From Nannochloris sp. 'desiccata' (lineage: Eukaryota > Chlorophyta > Trebouxiophyceae > Chlorellales > Chlorellaceae), in assembly GCA_019044685.2 (NCBI GenBank), contig JAGTXX020000006.1:2499501-2563500 (forward strand): a DNA stretch of 64,000 nucleotides. Reading direction: 5' to 3'. Below the pieces are notes generated by a model. The model did no database searches. It was not told the origin of the DNA and was given only the letters and a program-made list of their open reading frames with translations. The translations under genes and the position numbers were made by a program. Shown piece after piece: positions 51,757 to 62,819 of the stretch (positions within the stretch are counted from its first letter, which is position 1; each line of letters begins with the position of its first letter).

Positions 51757-54700
51757 ATGCCCCTAAATGCCCTCTTGCTGCCTGGTGATGTTGCTCGATG
51801 CCCTACTTTACGGTTTGGTACCCACAATGTCCGAGGCTTGACTCTTGACAACATTCCCCGTTTTACTCAAATGTGGGATGAATTACATTTAGGAATCGTA
51901 TTTATACAAGAACATTGGATCCCCTCTGTGGTCCACTCTGTACCTTTTGCAAATAAATTTTCTCGCCGCCCGCACGGCCGTGGCTGGACTGTGTTTTGGC
52001 GCTACAAAACTACATCAATTTCTGCCTCTACTGCATCTTCTTCAACTGCTACCCCCTCTGAGGAGCTGGATGATTCTACTATTTCTGCTGGTCGCAGCAG
52101 AGGAGGCGTTGCCATAGCTATTAGAACATCCCTTATCAGAGATGGCACCGTTCGCCTCGTGGGTGACGCTGCCAGTGTCGGCCCCGAGGATGGGCGTGTT
52201 ATTTCCCTCAATATTGATTGGGCGGGTCATAAACTATCTATGGCTTGTCTTTATCTCCCAAATCATGCCCCTGAGCGTGCTCAGTTTCTTCAGGACCGCC
52301 TTGTACCCCTTGCTGCCTCTGCTGTGGCTGCTAGGCGGCAGCTGGTGTGGGGAGGTGATTTCAACTTTGTCCACAATCCGTCTTTAGATAGATTAACTAC
52401 TGTTGGAGGTGAAGCTATGGTGCCGACTGCCACTACTGAGGCTACTGCAAATGTTTGGGCTGCTCTCCCAGCTTTGGCTACTCTGGTTGACGTGTTTCGG
52501 TTACAGCACCCGACGTCCCGCCACATGACCTGGCTCCAACCTAATGGTCACTGTGGTTCTCGATTGGACCGCTTTTACACCTCCGACACTCTTTCTACTC
52601 AAGTTGTCTGCCCTTCTAACCTTCTCAGATCAGCTCTGCGTCGTTGTGTTAATGATTCTGATCACACCGTTGTGGTCTGTCACTTGGCGCCGCTGTCCCT
52701 TGAACACTCTTCCGCTTCTTCTTCTCGCCCTCCTAACGCACCTCCTCGTCTTAATATCTCTTTTATGAAAGATCCTTGTCTTTCACGAGAGTTTGAAGAG
52801 TGGCTGGACTTGAGGCTAGCAAGTCTCCCTACTACTGACGAGGCAGTAAAACGCTGGTGGCTTAAATTCAAGTCTAAAACATTGAAGTGGAAAATCAGGA
52901 GTTTGAATCGCGATTTCTTCTTCAAAAACCAACATCGTGCATCTGTGGAGGCGCTTCGTGATACATTAGCAACGCTCACTTCCCAAGTTAATGGGAACGA
53001 CACCGTCTCTATCCGAGCTGCTCTCGCTGAAATTCCGCATGTCAGGGCTGAACTGGGTCGTCTTGAGAGGGAATTAGAAGCTTTTTACCAGACTAAAACT
53101 CGTAAAGCTTGGATTCATTCCAAAGAACGCCCCTCGATCGGTCTTACTAAAATCCTTGGCGCAAGCAGACACGTCAATATCCCTGCTCTGCTTGATAGCT
53201 CTGGTACTCTCCAAACTTCTGCTGCTCGTTGTGCTAATGTAGTCATTGATTACTGGGCTGGTATCTCTGCTGCTCCTACTACCACAGCGGCTGCTCAAAC
53301 TGCCGTTCTAGCTGCTGTTGAGGCTCAAGGAGTGCCTCAGCTACAACCCCAGACAGTGCAACAACTAGGCTCGTCTGATGTTACTGAAGCTGAAATTCTG
53401 AGTACGCTACGTAAATGCAGCCCTCATACGGCTTCTGGTCCAGATGGTATCCCTATGAAGCTGTACAAGACTTTTAGGCGGGGTTTTGCCCCACTTTTTT
53501 CACGCGTGTTCACCGCCATAGGTAAGTCCGGCTCAGCGCCCCGTTCTTTCCTTAAAAGTGTCATTACCTCTATTCCTAAACCAGGAAATAGTCTATTAAT
53601 TGCAAATACTCGCCCTATTTCCCTGACTGGTACTGATTATCGCGTCCTCACTCGCGCTTTGGGCTCCCGCCTCGGTGCCGTCCTCCCGACAATCATCGAT
53701 CCGGTGCAAACGGCGTTCTTGAGAGGGCGGCACATAGGAGATACGGCTATGCTAATGCAGTTCCTGCCCGCTTGGCTCCAGCAGCATCATCGCTCTGCTC
53801 TCATGGTCTTTTGTGATTTCCGCAAAGCATACGACACCCTCGATCGCAACTTCTTGTCTGCTTTAGCCCTCAAAATGGGACTTGGTGAAGATTTTGTTTC
53901 GTGGATGAAGCTATTGCTTACTGACACTCGCTCTGCTGCCATTATTGATGGCTATCTCTCTGATTATCGTCTTCTTCTCGCTGGAGCCAGACAGGGCTGT
54001 CCGCTCTCTCCGCCGCTCTACCTCCTAGTTGCTCAAGCAGCTTTGATGTGGCTGAGAGAGAAAGGCTTTGGTGTCGAGATTGATGATGAGACTCTTACTG
54101 CATTACAACACGCTGATGACACCAAAGTGTTGCTGAATGGCCCTGAAGACATCCCTGCCTTCCTCGATGCTATGACCATTTTTGCCCAAGCCTCTGGCCA
54201 GCACTTGCAGCCTGCCAAGACACGTCTTCTCTTCCTAGGCACTCCTCCAGAGCAGCCTCTACCTGAGTCTATTCACGGTTTGCCAGTAGTCTCTTCTGTC
54301 ACAGCGTTGGGCTTGACATTCTCTCAATTCACGGGAGCGATCTCGGTGGACTGGGTGGAGTTGCTAACGCGAGTGCACTCTAAAGTGGATATGATTGTTA
54401 AATGCAAACTCTCTTCCTTTGGCAGAGCATTTGCTATCAATAGCTATGCCCTTTCCAAGATTTTATACTTTGCTCAATTCACTGGGTTGCCTGAGGGTCG
54501 TGACCTCCACTACCTTGAGCGGCTGCTTCCTGCAGCTGTAGATCGCGATATCTGCCTCCGGCTACCCCCATGGATCTCTACCTCATCGGGTCCCAGCCAA
54601 AGAAGGTTTTCAGGAATCTCCAGAGCTCTGATGCCTGCTCACCCTCGCTTTGGTGGTCTTGGACTGCTTCCGTTGCCTGAGCACGTCAACTCTAGAATAG

Positions 54701-56319
54701 CTTGGTGGGCCTTGCGCCTGATTACTGGTTCTGCCACTACACCATGGATACGCGTAGCTCGATCTGTTCTCTCGCACCTTCTATCCACAGTCAAAAGCGA
54801 TCCTGGACAATATGGTGTCGCTGTGCCTTTCCCATGTCCTCAGCTGGTCCTGTTGACTCGCCCTGCCACTAGCCTCGCTGCTCATCTAGGTGTCGCAGAG
54901 GTTCCTGTTGTTCTTGAGAGATTGTGCTCTGCGCTCAGAGCTTTACCGCGTCCTTCAATCGTTGCTCCAGTGCCAGCTGGTCCTTGGTGTGCTGCTCTCC
55001 CTCTCTGGAGTAACCCTTTGTTGTTGGATAACGGAGCCGTCGCCTTGGAGCACAGCCAACGATGCCCTAATCTTGGGACTATTGCCTGCCCTGCTATTAT
55101 TACTTTCGGAGATTTGCTGCGCCTAAGATTGGATCTGGAGACTTGGGCTCCTGGTCAATATGAGCAGCGAAGGCAGTTTCTGAAATTCCCTGGCCAACAT
55201 GGCATCCTCTCTCCCATTTCTCCACATGTAGCTGCTACTACTCGCTCTCTTTCTGATCTCAAGTTATACGTCGATGTAGCAATACACCATGTGTGTACTC
55301 TTCTTCCTGAAGGATGGCTGGAAGCTGCTCAGGGCACCCCTCTCCAGCCCATCACTACTGTTACGCCGCCAGTTGTTTTATACGACGGCTCCACTGTAGA
55401 GATGGCTGGTGCATCCACAACAGCTGCTGCTATTGCTGAAGCATCTTCTACATCTGCTGCTGCTGCCGAAATGCTGATTTCTTGCATGGGATGGAGGATT
55501 GGCCGCCGCACTATTAACTTGGCATCTTTCCAAGTGAAAGTTGGCACTATCCTCCAACTTGCTAGTCGCCCCGCTCCTCAGGTAGCACCTATGAGCTCCT
55601 TCTCGGTACTGGTATCTCCCACTACTGAGCCTTCTCCAGGTGCTGTACAACGCCTGCTCTCCAGAATGTGGTCTCGCCCCTGTGATGGCCGCAGCCTTGA
55701 AGTGCTTTGGCGGTTGGTTCTTAATGGCATTCCTACTGCTGACAGCCTCCCTCTTCTACAGTCACGCCAGTGTGGCTGCGGACTTGCAATTGGACCTACC
55801 CGTATCCATCTCTATCACCAGTGTGCTATTGTACAGCCAACATGGCTCGCGGTGCAACAGCAATTGTGTGATGACTTTTCTATTCCAACACCTGGGTTAC
55901 TGCAGCGCCGTCATATTTGGATGGGTATTAGGCCACACCCTAGGCTTCATCAAGGTATTTGGGACATTGTAGCAATCAAATTACTTGCTGCCTGCGAATC
56001 AGGGCGCAAGAATTGGTTTGACCGGGTTCTTAAACTTCAGCATGCTACTGTTTCAGCTGCTCGTCGCAGAGGCGGCGGTAGAGGTCGTGCTCGCTCCTCT
56101 CGTACTACTGGCTCTATCCACCGTCCTCCTATGGCTCCTGGACCTGCAATGATAGCTTCAGTCAGTCAAGTTGTCTTGGCTGAATTCTGGTCTGGCCTTA
56201 CTGAAATTGCTTCTCTTGGTGTCTTACCGCCTGCTTGGTTACAGGTGGTTCCCCTCAACCACCCCTTTTTGCACCCTGATAGTACTAGATCTCATTGGGT
56301 CGTCTCTTCTTATGAATAA
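51757..56319 (+). CDS. LINE ORF2: AP-type endonuclease plus reverse transcriptase
   Basis: 1520 aa. Endonuclease residues ~1-310: FGTHNVRGL, FIQEHWIPS, WGGDFNFVHNPSLDRL and the catalytic NDSDHTVVVCHL. Reverse transcriptase ~560-850: ASGPDGIPMKLYK, SIPKPGNS, NTRPISLTGTDYRVLTRALG, FCDFRKAYDTLDR (first catalytic Asp), GARQGCPLSPPLYLL, and ALQHADDTKVLL (catalytic DD, with His in the usual Tyr/Phe position). A C-terminal Cys-Cys-His-Cys element (QCGCGLAIGPTRIHLYHQC) matches zf-RVT. No RNase H domain is obvious. The ORF has no stop or frameshift, so this copy may be active. Start TAAATATG: ORF2's ATG is 2 nt after the ORF1 stop. Confidence 0.93.
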   Translation: MPLNALLLPGDVARCPTLRFGTHNVRGLTLDNIPRFTQMWDELHLGIVFIQEHWIPSVVHSVPFANKFSRRPHGRGWTVFWRYKTTSISASTASSSTATPSEELDDSTISAGRSRGGVAIAIRTSLIRDGTVRLVGDAASVGPEDGRVISLNIDWAGHKLSMACLYLPNHAPERAQFLQDRLVPLAASAVAARRQLVWGGDFNFVHNPSLDRLTTVGGEAMVPTATTEATANVWAALPALATLVDVFRLQHPTSRHMTWLQPNGHCGSRLDRFYTSDTLSTQVVCPSNLLRSALRRCVNDSDHTVVVCHLAPLSLEHSSASSSRPPNAPPRLNISFMKDPCLSREFEEWLDLRLASLPTTDEAVKRWWLKFKSKTLKWKIRSLNRDFFFKNQHRASVEALRDTLATLTSQVNGNDTVSIRAALAEIPHVRAELGRLERELEAFYQTKTRKAWIHSKERPSIGLTKILGASRHVNIPALLDSSGTLQTSAARCANVVIDYWAGISAAPTTTAAAQTAVLAAVEAQGVPQLQPQTVQQLGSSDVTEAEILSTLRKCSPHTASGPDGIPMKLYKTFRRGFAPLFSRVFTAIGKSGSAPRSFLKSVITSIPKPGNSLLIANTRPISLTGTDYRVLTRALGSRLGAVLPTIIDPVQTAFLRGRHIGDTAMLMQFLPAWLQQHHRSALMVFCDFRKAYDTLDRNFLSALALKMGLGEDFVSWMKLLLTDTRSAAIIDGYLSDYRLLLAGARQGCPLSPPLYLLVAQAALMWLREKGFGVEIDDETLTALQHADDTKVLLNGPEDIPAFLDAMTIFAQASGQHLQPAKTRLLFLGTPPEQPLPESIHGLPVVSSVTALGLTFSQFTGAISVDWVELLTRVHSKVDMIVKCKLSSFGRAFAINSYALSKILYFAQFTGLPEGRDLHYLERLLPAAVDRDICLRLPPWISTSSGPSQRRFSGISRALMPAHPRFGGLGLLPLPEHVNSRIAWWALRLITGSATTPWIRVARSVLSHLLSTVKSDPGQYGVAVPFPCPQLVLLTRPATSLAAHLGVAEVPVVLERLCSALRALPRPSIVAPVPAGPWCAALPLWSNPLLLDNGAVALEHSQRCPNLGTIACPAIITFGDLLRLRLDLETWAPGQYEQRRQFLKFPGQHGILSPISPHVAATTRSLSDLKLYVDVAIHHVCTLLPEGWLEAAQGTPLQPITTVTPPVVLYDGSTVEMAGASTTAAAIAEASSTSAAAAEMLISCMGWRIGRRTINLASFQVKVGTILQLASRPAPQVAPMSSFSVLVSPTTEPSPGAVQRLLSRMWSRPCDGRSLEVLWRLVLNGIPTADSLPLLQSRQCGCGLAIGPTRIHLYHQCAIVQPTWLAVQQQLCDDFSIPTPGLLQRRHIWMGIRPHPRLHQGIWDIVAIKLLAACESGRKNWFDRVLKLQHATVSAARRRGGGRGRARSSRTTGSIHRPPMAPGPAMIASVSQVVLAEFWSGLTEIASLGVLPPAWLQVVPLNHPFLHPDSTRSHWVVSSYE

Positions 56320-56625
56320 ATAGTGTTCAGACTCTTTTTTCTCTTTCTTTCTTTCTTTCCATTCATCATTTTACATGATTAGTTAAGTTCTCAGCAAGGT
56401 GTGGGGCTTCATTGTCGATGACGGCTGTGGGTTAGAGGTCATGTCTGGTGGCGTTTTGCGATCCCCTGGGACTCCGGTGTCCTTTGGCTTATAGTATCGA
56501 TGTGCAGTTCCCTTCTTCTCCTTGTTTTCCATCCTCCTTTTCCCATTTTGATGCTGCTCTCTCCTTATCTATACATTTCTGGTCCATTGACGTTGTCTCG
56601 TTGACGGCGGCAGCTCACCGGTGAG

Positions 56626-58911
56626 GTGGGTCGGGCTATATGTAAAAATCTCAGCTCAAATTTTTTAAAATGGATGAAACTCCTTCACCGCAACACAAAA
56701 GCGTGTGCTGTCGTCCGAGGTTACCTCGGCGACGCGGCCAGCATCCTTGCTGGAGTACGACAAGGCTGCCCTCTTGCGAATATGCTCTTCTCCTTCGTTA
56801 CTCACGCCTTGATTCTCTTTTTAGAACCTCTAGAAATTGGTATCAAAATCAATAATAAAGTGGTTCCAAATACTTTATTCGCCGACGATTTACGAGCTCT
56901 TGCGGCTCTCTTTGAGAACTACCAATGCCCCAAAGCAACACAGTTACTCAACGCTCTGGTCATTTTTGGAAACGCCTCCAACTTACGTCCCTCTGTACCA
57001 AAGTTGGAGTGCTTGTTGCTTGGAGCTATTCCAGCAACTACTCCTTCCACTGTCACCAGCATCGGCAATTTTAAGTTAGTACCGCTAGCGCGCTCCCTTG
57101 GCCTACAGCTCCCTGAAGGTACAGCCTTTCCTTCAAACTCATGGGATCTTCTGGCAACCAAATTTGACAAGAGATGCAAGCTTATCAGTCAATGTGGCTT
57201 ATCCATGTTTGGCAGAAGCAGAGCTATCTCTAGCTACAGTAATTCAGCTCTCTACTATGTAGCTGAACATGCCCCACTTCCCACTGCGGCTGTTCTCAGT
57301 AGACTTTCAAAAACTACCTCCAACCTCATTAACCGAAATGTCGGTCCAGTAGCTCCAGGACGTGGTTTCTATGGGATTAAACCAGCAGCACTAGCTGGTC
57401 CACCAACAAAAGGCGGCTTCGGCCTAATTCCTATTGAATCACACATAGTTGCTCGTCATGCTAAAGTTGGTCTCAGGTTATTATTTGATCCAGCTGATGT
57501 TACTTGGATCCATCTTGGTCGTCAACTCCTCGCAACCACATGTCCTTTCCGTGACCATGGTGGTGGCAATTCGCGTCTGGCGGCTGTGTCCTTCCCGACC
57601 TCGGTTGACCCAGCAACTTTACCTAGTCCTCTTTCTTTCCTTTTGAAAGCGCTTTACCAATTACCCCCCCTGATTGTCAATCCCTCCTTAGCTCCAGGGC
57701 CCTGGTGTTATGGAGTACCTCTGTGGAATAATAAATTCATTGTCGCCACCAACCCCGCCACCGGCACTTCTCTTGGCACAAGTTTGAATTCTTTAGATTC
57801 CGCAGCTGGATTTTACTCTACAGTGTCAACATTACATACAATTGGTGATGCATTAACTTGCTATGGTAGACTAAGCGCTATTCCTCTTAATTTAGCAACT
57901 AGTCAAACACACGCGTTGTACCGAGCAGTTGCAAATGACTGTTTTGGACCAGAAACTTCTGGAGTTTGGACTAACCCTAATAGCAGTGGTTTACCTGAAC
58001 TATCAATTGCAAAACCTCGCCTCTTTGCTCTATTAAAATCAATTCGACCAGATTGGCTGAGCGCTGCTCATTCTCTCCTTGCCGAAGACGAACACGCACC
58101 TGTTCCAGCTCCAAAACCATCAATGGACGATGCTTTATCTATTCTCCTTGGTAATCTTGGCTGGATGCAAAATCAAAAATTCATTCCAACAGCTGAGTAT
58201 ACAGTAAAATGGGGCACCCGACAACATTTTGAGACCACGGCGGCGTTCACCGCTCAACTCAACAAGTTTAAAAATTTCACTCATATTGCTACTCCTGTTG
58301 GAAATGACACCACACGCCTTCAAAGGCTTTATTCTGCTTTTAAACGAGCTTGGTGTATCCGTTGGGATCGCAAGCACACGGAGATATTATGGCTCTTGGC
58401 ACATGATGCTCTGCCTACAGCAGCACGCCTTCACACAACAGACACGTGCTCCTGCTGCCCTACTATCACCACCCCAGGCCTTCTTCACCACTTCTGGTCT
58501 TGCTCTGTATCTGAAGCTATTCGAAATGAATTTTGGCAGCAGCTCAGCTCCTTAGAAGGCTTCTCTCAAAGTACCCTCCGCCGCCACCACCTTTGGCTCT
58601 TGGAATGTCCGCTTCCCTCCTTCTACCAACCGCTCTGGCCCGTGGTTGCTCTGGCTGCCCTCAATGCAATGGATTCTGGACGTAGATCTCTATTTCGTTT
58701 ATCACGTAACAGCTCTACAGCATCCATCCCCACTGTCGAACGAGCGGCTATCCGCAATGGCATTGCCGCTTTTTGGAAGCTCCTTGCCCAATTTGCAGCC
58801 AACCCACAAGCCCCTCAACGATGGTCCTCTCTCCCTGAAGACCATCCAATCATCCACTGGAACTCTACTGCAGCAAAACTTGAGCTGTCACCCAGGCTAT
58901 TGCAGCCATAA
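56626..58911 (+). pseudogene. 5'-truncated LINE ORF2 of a second family
   Basis: An open frame of 761 codons beginning in the middle of a reverse transcriptase. SSNFLKWMKLLHRNTKACAVV is the palm segment that in the neighbouring LINE is FVSWMKLLLTDTRSAAII. It continues with LAGVRQGCPLANMLFSF, the catalytic TLFADDLRALA, and a C-terminal C-x-C-C...H...C zf-RVT (CSCCPTITTPGLLHHFWSC). The endonuclease, the first RT Asp and any ORF1 are missing. This is the standard outcome of incomplete target-primed reverse transcription. The remaining frame has no stops, so insertion may be fairly recent. Confidence 0.88.
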
Positions 58912-59430
58912 ATTCACCTCATCTTCACCAGCACCGTTATTTTTCCGCTTTTCATTTTCTCTTTTACTACTTTTTCCCTCTCTTTTCCTCCCTTTTTTCT
59001 TCATCCCTTTTTCTACATGTCTTCTTGGTGCTTTCTACTAGCCTCCGCATCTCGGACTAGCAGATGTTTTTATTTTTTGGTTGAAAACTTTCAGTTACCG
59101 TATCACCGCTGCTGGCATTTTCTTTTTCCTTTGTTAACCAGCAGAATTATTGTGACCTAAATTGGTGCCTATTAATAGTTCATTTCACGTTGGTTTACTT
59201 TTCTTATGTCAGACTTTGATTAACTGTTTCGTCTCGCCTCTTTTCTGTCTCCAGGTAGCCTATTCATATGTCAACGCTCCAGAGGAGCTTAATCATGTAA
59301 CCCCTTCAGTTCAGTTCAAATTTTTTTGGTTTACAGCTTTAATTTGCCGTCTAAACTGCCTTCTTCCATTTAATATTGATATACTGCGGCATTGGTCGAC
59401 TAAGAATTGAACTGGGAAGGCTTGAGTCGA
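56626..59430 (+). mobile_element. 5'-truncated LINE insertion directly after the intact LINE
   Basis: Includes the truncated RT ORF and a following pyrimidine-rich region up to roughly 59430. The right boundary is approximate because no poly-A or target-site duplication was found. It shares strand and overall design with the upstream element, but the proteins are clearly of a different family. Confidence 0.6.
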
Positions 59431-59874
59431 TCGCATCGCGCTCATCGCCAGTTTTACTTTGCCCAAATCGCAAACTGTAGTAACTTAATGCGCCACTTCT
59501 TAGATCTACGGCCTTTTGGTAATGAATCAATTAGCTTTGCATAGACCAGAGACCATCTCGATAGACTTTTCATATTCACGCAAATTTCAAATGTCTGTTG
59601 TGCATAGAAATTGTTGACAAGTATCATTCCTTACAAGTACATCGGATGACTAATATAGCATGGCCATCTAACATCTATAATGTGAAAGTTTAAATGACGG
59701 GCAGAATAAAGAGTCGTCACAACCACCTACCCAACGCAGAATGCCCCTTCCAACAAAGAAGGAGAAGGAAAAAAGAGTATCCATCCAATAACAAATGATA
59801 ATAAAGAAATAGCCTTCGAACCTAATAATGGAAACAAAAATAGAAAAGAAAGAAAAAGAAAGCATAAATCCTGC
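58912..59874. other. LINE 3' UTR and AT-rich intergenic sequence
   Basis: About 960 bp. The left part (to about 59100) is pyrimidine-rich, as expected for the LINE 3' UTR. The rest has no supportable gene and reaches the TPS stop codon (minus strand). Confidence 0.5.
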
Positions 59875-62819
59875 TCAAGTAGCAAAAGACACGCTTGGTG
59901 ATGGCGCCACCGCACCACCACCACCACCATCAACCTCTGTCAATTTTCCCAAGGTCGCCACCACATCAGCTGGATCATTCACATAAAACGGCGCTTTCGA
60001 AGGCTTCTGCCCTACAGTACATGCAAAACAGAAACCTTCCTTTGACGGCATCGCATTAAACATGTCCTCATCACTTCGATCGTTTCCGATACAAAGTACG
60101 AAATCATTCAATGTATCTTGATTTTCCGCTAAAATCCTCTCTGCCGCTTTCCCCTTTGAGACACCCTGTGGTTTCACCTCCACAATAGTCGCTCCGGGAA
60201 CGACTTCAACGGGTTCATTAGCCAAAACGCCCTCCAAATGGTCTAATAATTCTTTCGCTTGCCACGAACCAAAGTCCGGATCGGCATCTTTATAATGCCA
60301 CACCAGTGCACTTTCTTTAGATTCAATACTACTACCATCTGTCGATTCAGTGTATAAACGTAAAATAGGTAAGACAATATCCTTCCAACCGAAACCCAGG
60401 TCAGGATCCAGGACAGACCAGTTGGTAGCACCAGGGCGACGCCAGTAAAAACCGTGCTCTGCGGCAAGACCCAGTCTTGGAACTCCCGAGAACCACTCAT
60501 CAAGCTCCTCACGTGCTCTTCCAGAGATGATATAGACACTGTTGTGAGGATCAGCGGTTAATGAACGCAGCACGCGTAGCACGCCTTCGCCAGGTTTACT
60601 TGTGATAGAACTTTGAGGCACCAAGGTGCCGTCATGGTCCAACAGAAAGACTCTCTTTTTTGCAGCAGCATACGCTTTCATGACCACCTCAGACTGTAAT
60701 TTCCTGAAATCGGAGGTTAAAGCAACCATACGGAAAGTATCCAGTGCAAATCCAAGATCAAAACACTGTAATTTTGAGTGATCTTTAGTAAATCGCTGTA
60801 AATCTGCCACGTAGGATTTTGCCCAAAATTTCACCGTGTGAGAAGAGACATACTTCCAGTGTTTTTCATGGCGAATAAGACGTTCAGCGTGAGGTAACCG
60901 AATAGCAGCGTATATAGCATCACGGACAGAGTCTATGCTCCATGGGTTGACACGTAACGCACCGGACAAAGAAGGGGAACACCCGACAAATTCAGAGACA
61001 ACAAGCATCGAGGCATGTTTCCTGAGAGGTGTTGGTCCAGTACGAGGGGACACTGCCTGTACTTGTGTTGGTAGGAAGGCTGCAGTACCATCTGCTCCTT
61101 GTGCTCTTGATGCAGGGGAAGAGGGAGATGGAGGTGTCACAGGAGTAGCGTTGTCTGCACCACCGCCACCGCCACTTCGTGGTGGCAGCCCCAACGCCCC
61201 GCTTGGTGTTTCCGCAGCATTAGGCCCTTGTCTGCAAACGATATACTCATACGGCATCAAATTCATACCATCGCGTGTTGCAGTCACCACTGCTACGTCA
61301 GCAATGCTATACAAGGCAATACGCTCGTACAGTGGGACTGGCCTTTCCAGCCACACTACAGGTTCGTACCCTGGTGACCTGTACTTTGCATTAATGCTTT
61401 CCACTAAAGCAATCACGTGGGCATGGAGATCGTCGACATCTCTCCCAGGAGCACGGGCAGCAGAGGTTACTTGAATCAAGACCAATTTACCCTGCCATTC
61501 AGGATGGTGCGTCAGTACTTGCTCAAATGCAGCAAGCTTTAATTCAATCCCTTTAAAAACATCCATATCGTCAACTCCAATAAGAACAGTTTTACCTTGA
61601 AACTGAGCTGCAAGTTCACCACGACGCCATGCTGTATCTGGCCAGCTACATGCTGCCAAGAGGCGTTCAGGCTTCACTCCAGTCGGCATTATTTTGATAC
61701 CAACATCTCGGCCGTAGTACTCAACAATGATAGACCCCCTGCTGGTTTTATGTTCTAAACCCAGCATACGGGAACAGCAAGATAAGAAATGACGTGCATA
61801 ATCGAATGTATGGAACCCAACCAAGTCTGCATTTAATAAACTTCTCAGAACTTCTTCTCTTCTTGGAAATGTTCTGAAAATTTCTGACGAAGGAAAGGGA
61901 GAATGCAAGAAAAACCCGCATTTAATGCGATGGAATCGTTTCCGGAGTAAAGAAGGGAGTACCAGTAAATGATAATCGTGAATCCATACGAAATCATCTT
62001 CCAAAGAGCCGAGTACTTCAACTAATTTCGAACAAAATGCCATATTGGCTCGGACGTAGGCAGACCAGAGACCAGGGTCGAATCGGCCAGTGGAGTTGGG
62101 ATTGAGTGGAATAAGGTAATGCATCATAGGCCAGAGCTGCTGTTTGCAGAATTCTAGTGAAAAGAGGGGAGAGAAAAGGAAAGGGGGGGGGGGGGAGGCG
62201 TTAGGTTTAAAAATAAATGAAAGTTTTCTCGGACTCAGGTTCGGAAAAGTTTAGAATTTAGAGCTTACTTTTATAATAGTTATTCTTGAGTTCAGCACCC
62301 AGGAAGACAGGATGGCAGTTAAATTGGGTCATTAATTGCTGAGCTACCTCTTCCTGTTCATGGCCTTCCACCTCAACTGGGAGACAGCCAACATAAACAG
62401 CCTCGACCTCATCTGGGAGACCCTCTTTTGCTTGAGTGATAAGAGCATCTTCATCAAGCTCAAATACCCATCCCTGGACCTCGTCACGCTTCACTATAAG
62501 TGGTAGATGGTTGGACACGAAAATTAATCTGTAGAAGAAGGGTTGCGGGTTCAGTTAGTGAGGCAACAGAAGGGGGGAACAAAAGACGCCAGGGGTGATA
62601 CTGATCAAAGCTTTAGTTTGAGAAATGTAATTCTTCCGGAACAACTCACCGCTGTGTTCTTTTACCGACATCGCCATCTAAAGAAGCTTGTGATCCTAGA
62701 TTAGCAGCTGCACCAGCGTGTGACAAGGGACCCCCACCCTGAAGTTCCGACATTGAACCACCGAAATCCCCTTGAGCTAGGGCCGCTAAGTTAGAAAAAG
62801 ATTTACGTGAAAATTGCAT
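59875..62819 (-). CDS. TPS: class II trehalose-6-phosphate synthase/phosphatase
   Basis: Exons 62650-62819, 62269-62528 and 59875-62153 on the minus strand; 902 aa. Residues ~57-560 are a GT20 glycosyltransferase: LIFVSNHLPLIVKR, KKFCKQQLWPMMHYLIPL, DDFVWIHDYHLLVLPSLLRK, GFFLHSPFPSSEIFRTFP, LVGFHTFDYARHFLSCCSR. A Gly/Pro/Ser-rich insert lies between EYIVCRQ and SMLVVSEFVG. Residues ~610-870 are a HAD phosphatase (FLLDHDGTLVP; IISGRAREEL; VLCIGNDRSDEDMF). The architecture equals the plant class II TPS5-11 group. As in that group, the GT active site is altered: SNH replaces SNR, and the UDP-glucose Gly-Gly loop is absent. A regulatory role in sugar signalling is as likely as trehalose-6-phosphate synthesis. 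Confidence 0.93.
62183..62195 (+). repeat. G13 homopolymer (C-run in a TPS intron)
   Basis: Thirteen consecutive G on the plus strand, read as C13 on the TPS sense strand, about 30 nt upstream of the intron-2 acceptor. It may act as an unusual pyrimidine tract and is likely length-variable. Confidence 0.9.

Larger units (their letters stand above)
50204..56625 (+). mobile_element. intact non-LTR retrotransposon (L1-like LINE) with two ORFs
   Basis: Two consecutive intact ORFs, 516 and 1520 codons, separated by 2 nt. The second carries an endonuclease, a reverse transcriptase and a terminal zinc-knuckle-like region. The coding strand has higher GC and Ala/Leu-rich codon use than neighbouring genes. 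No LTRs are seen. The 3' UTR begins at 56320 with a CTTT-repeat tract. Outer boundaries and target-site duplication cannot be fixed from one copy, so the given ends are the ORF1 start and the start of the next element's ORF. Confidence 0.9.

Noticed and set aside
50901..51788. 295-codon Leu/Pro-rich + frame overlapping LINE ORF1
   Set aside because: Alternative frame of the Ala-rich ORF1; composition is what the shifted frame would give.
59395..59420. T-arm-like GTTCAATTC on the minus strand near the LINE end
   Set aside because: The flanking 5-bp arms do not pair and no D arm or acceptor stem can be found.
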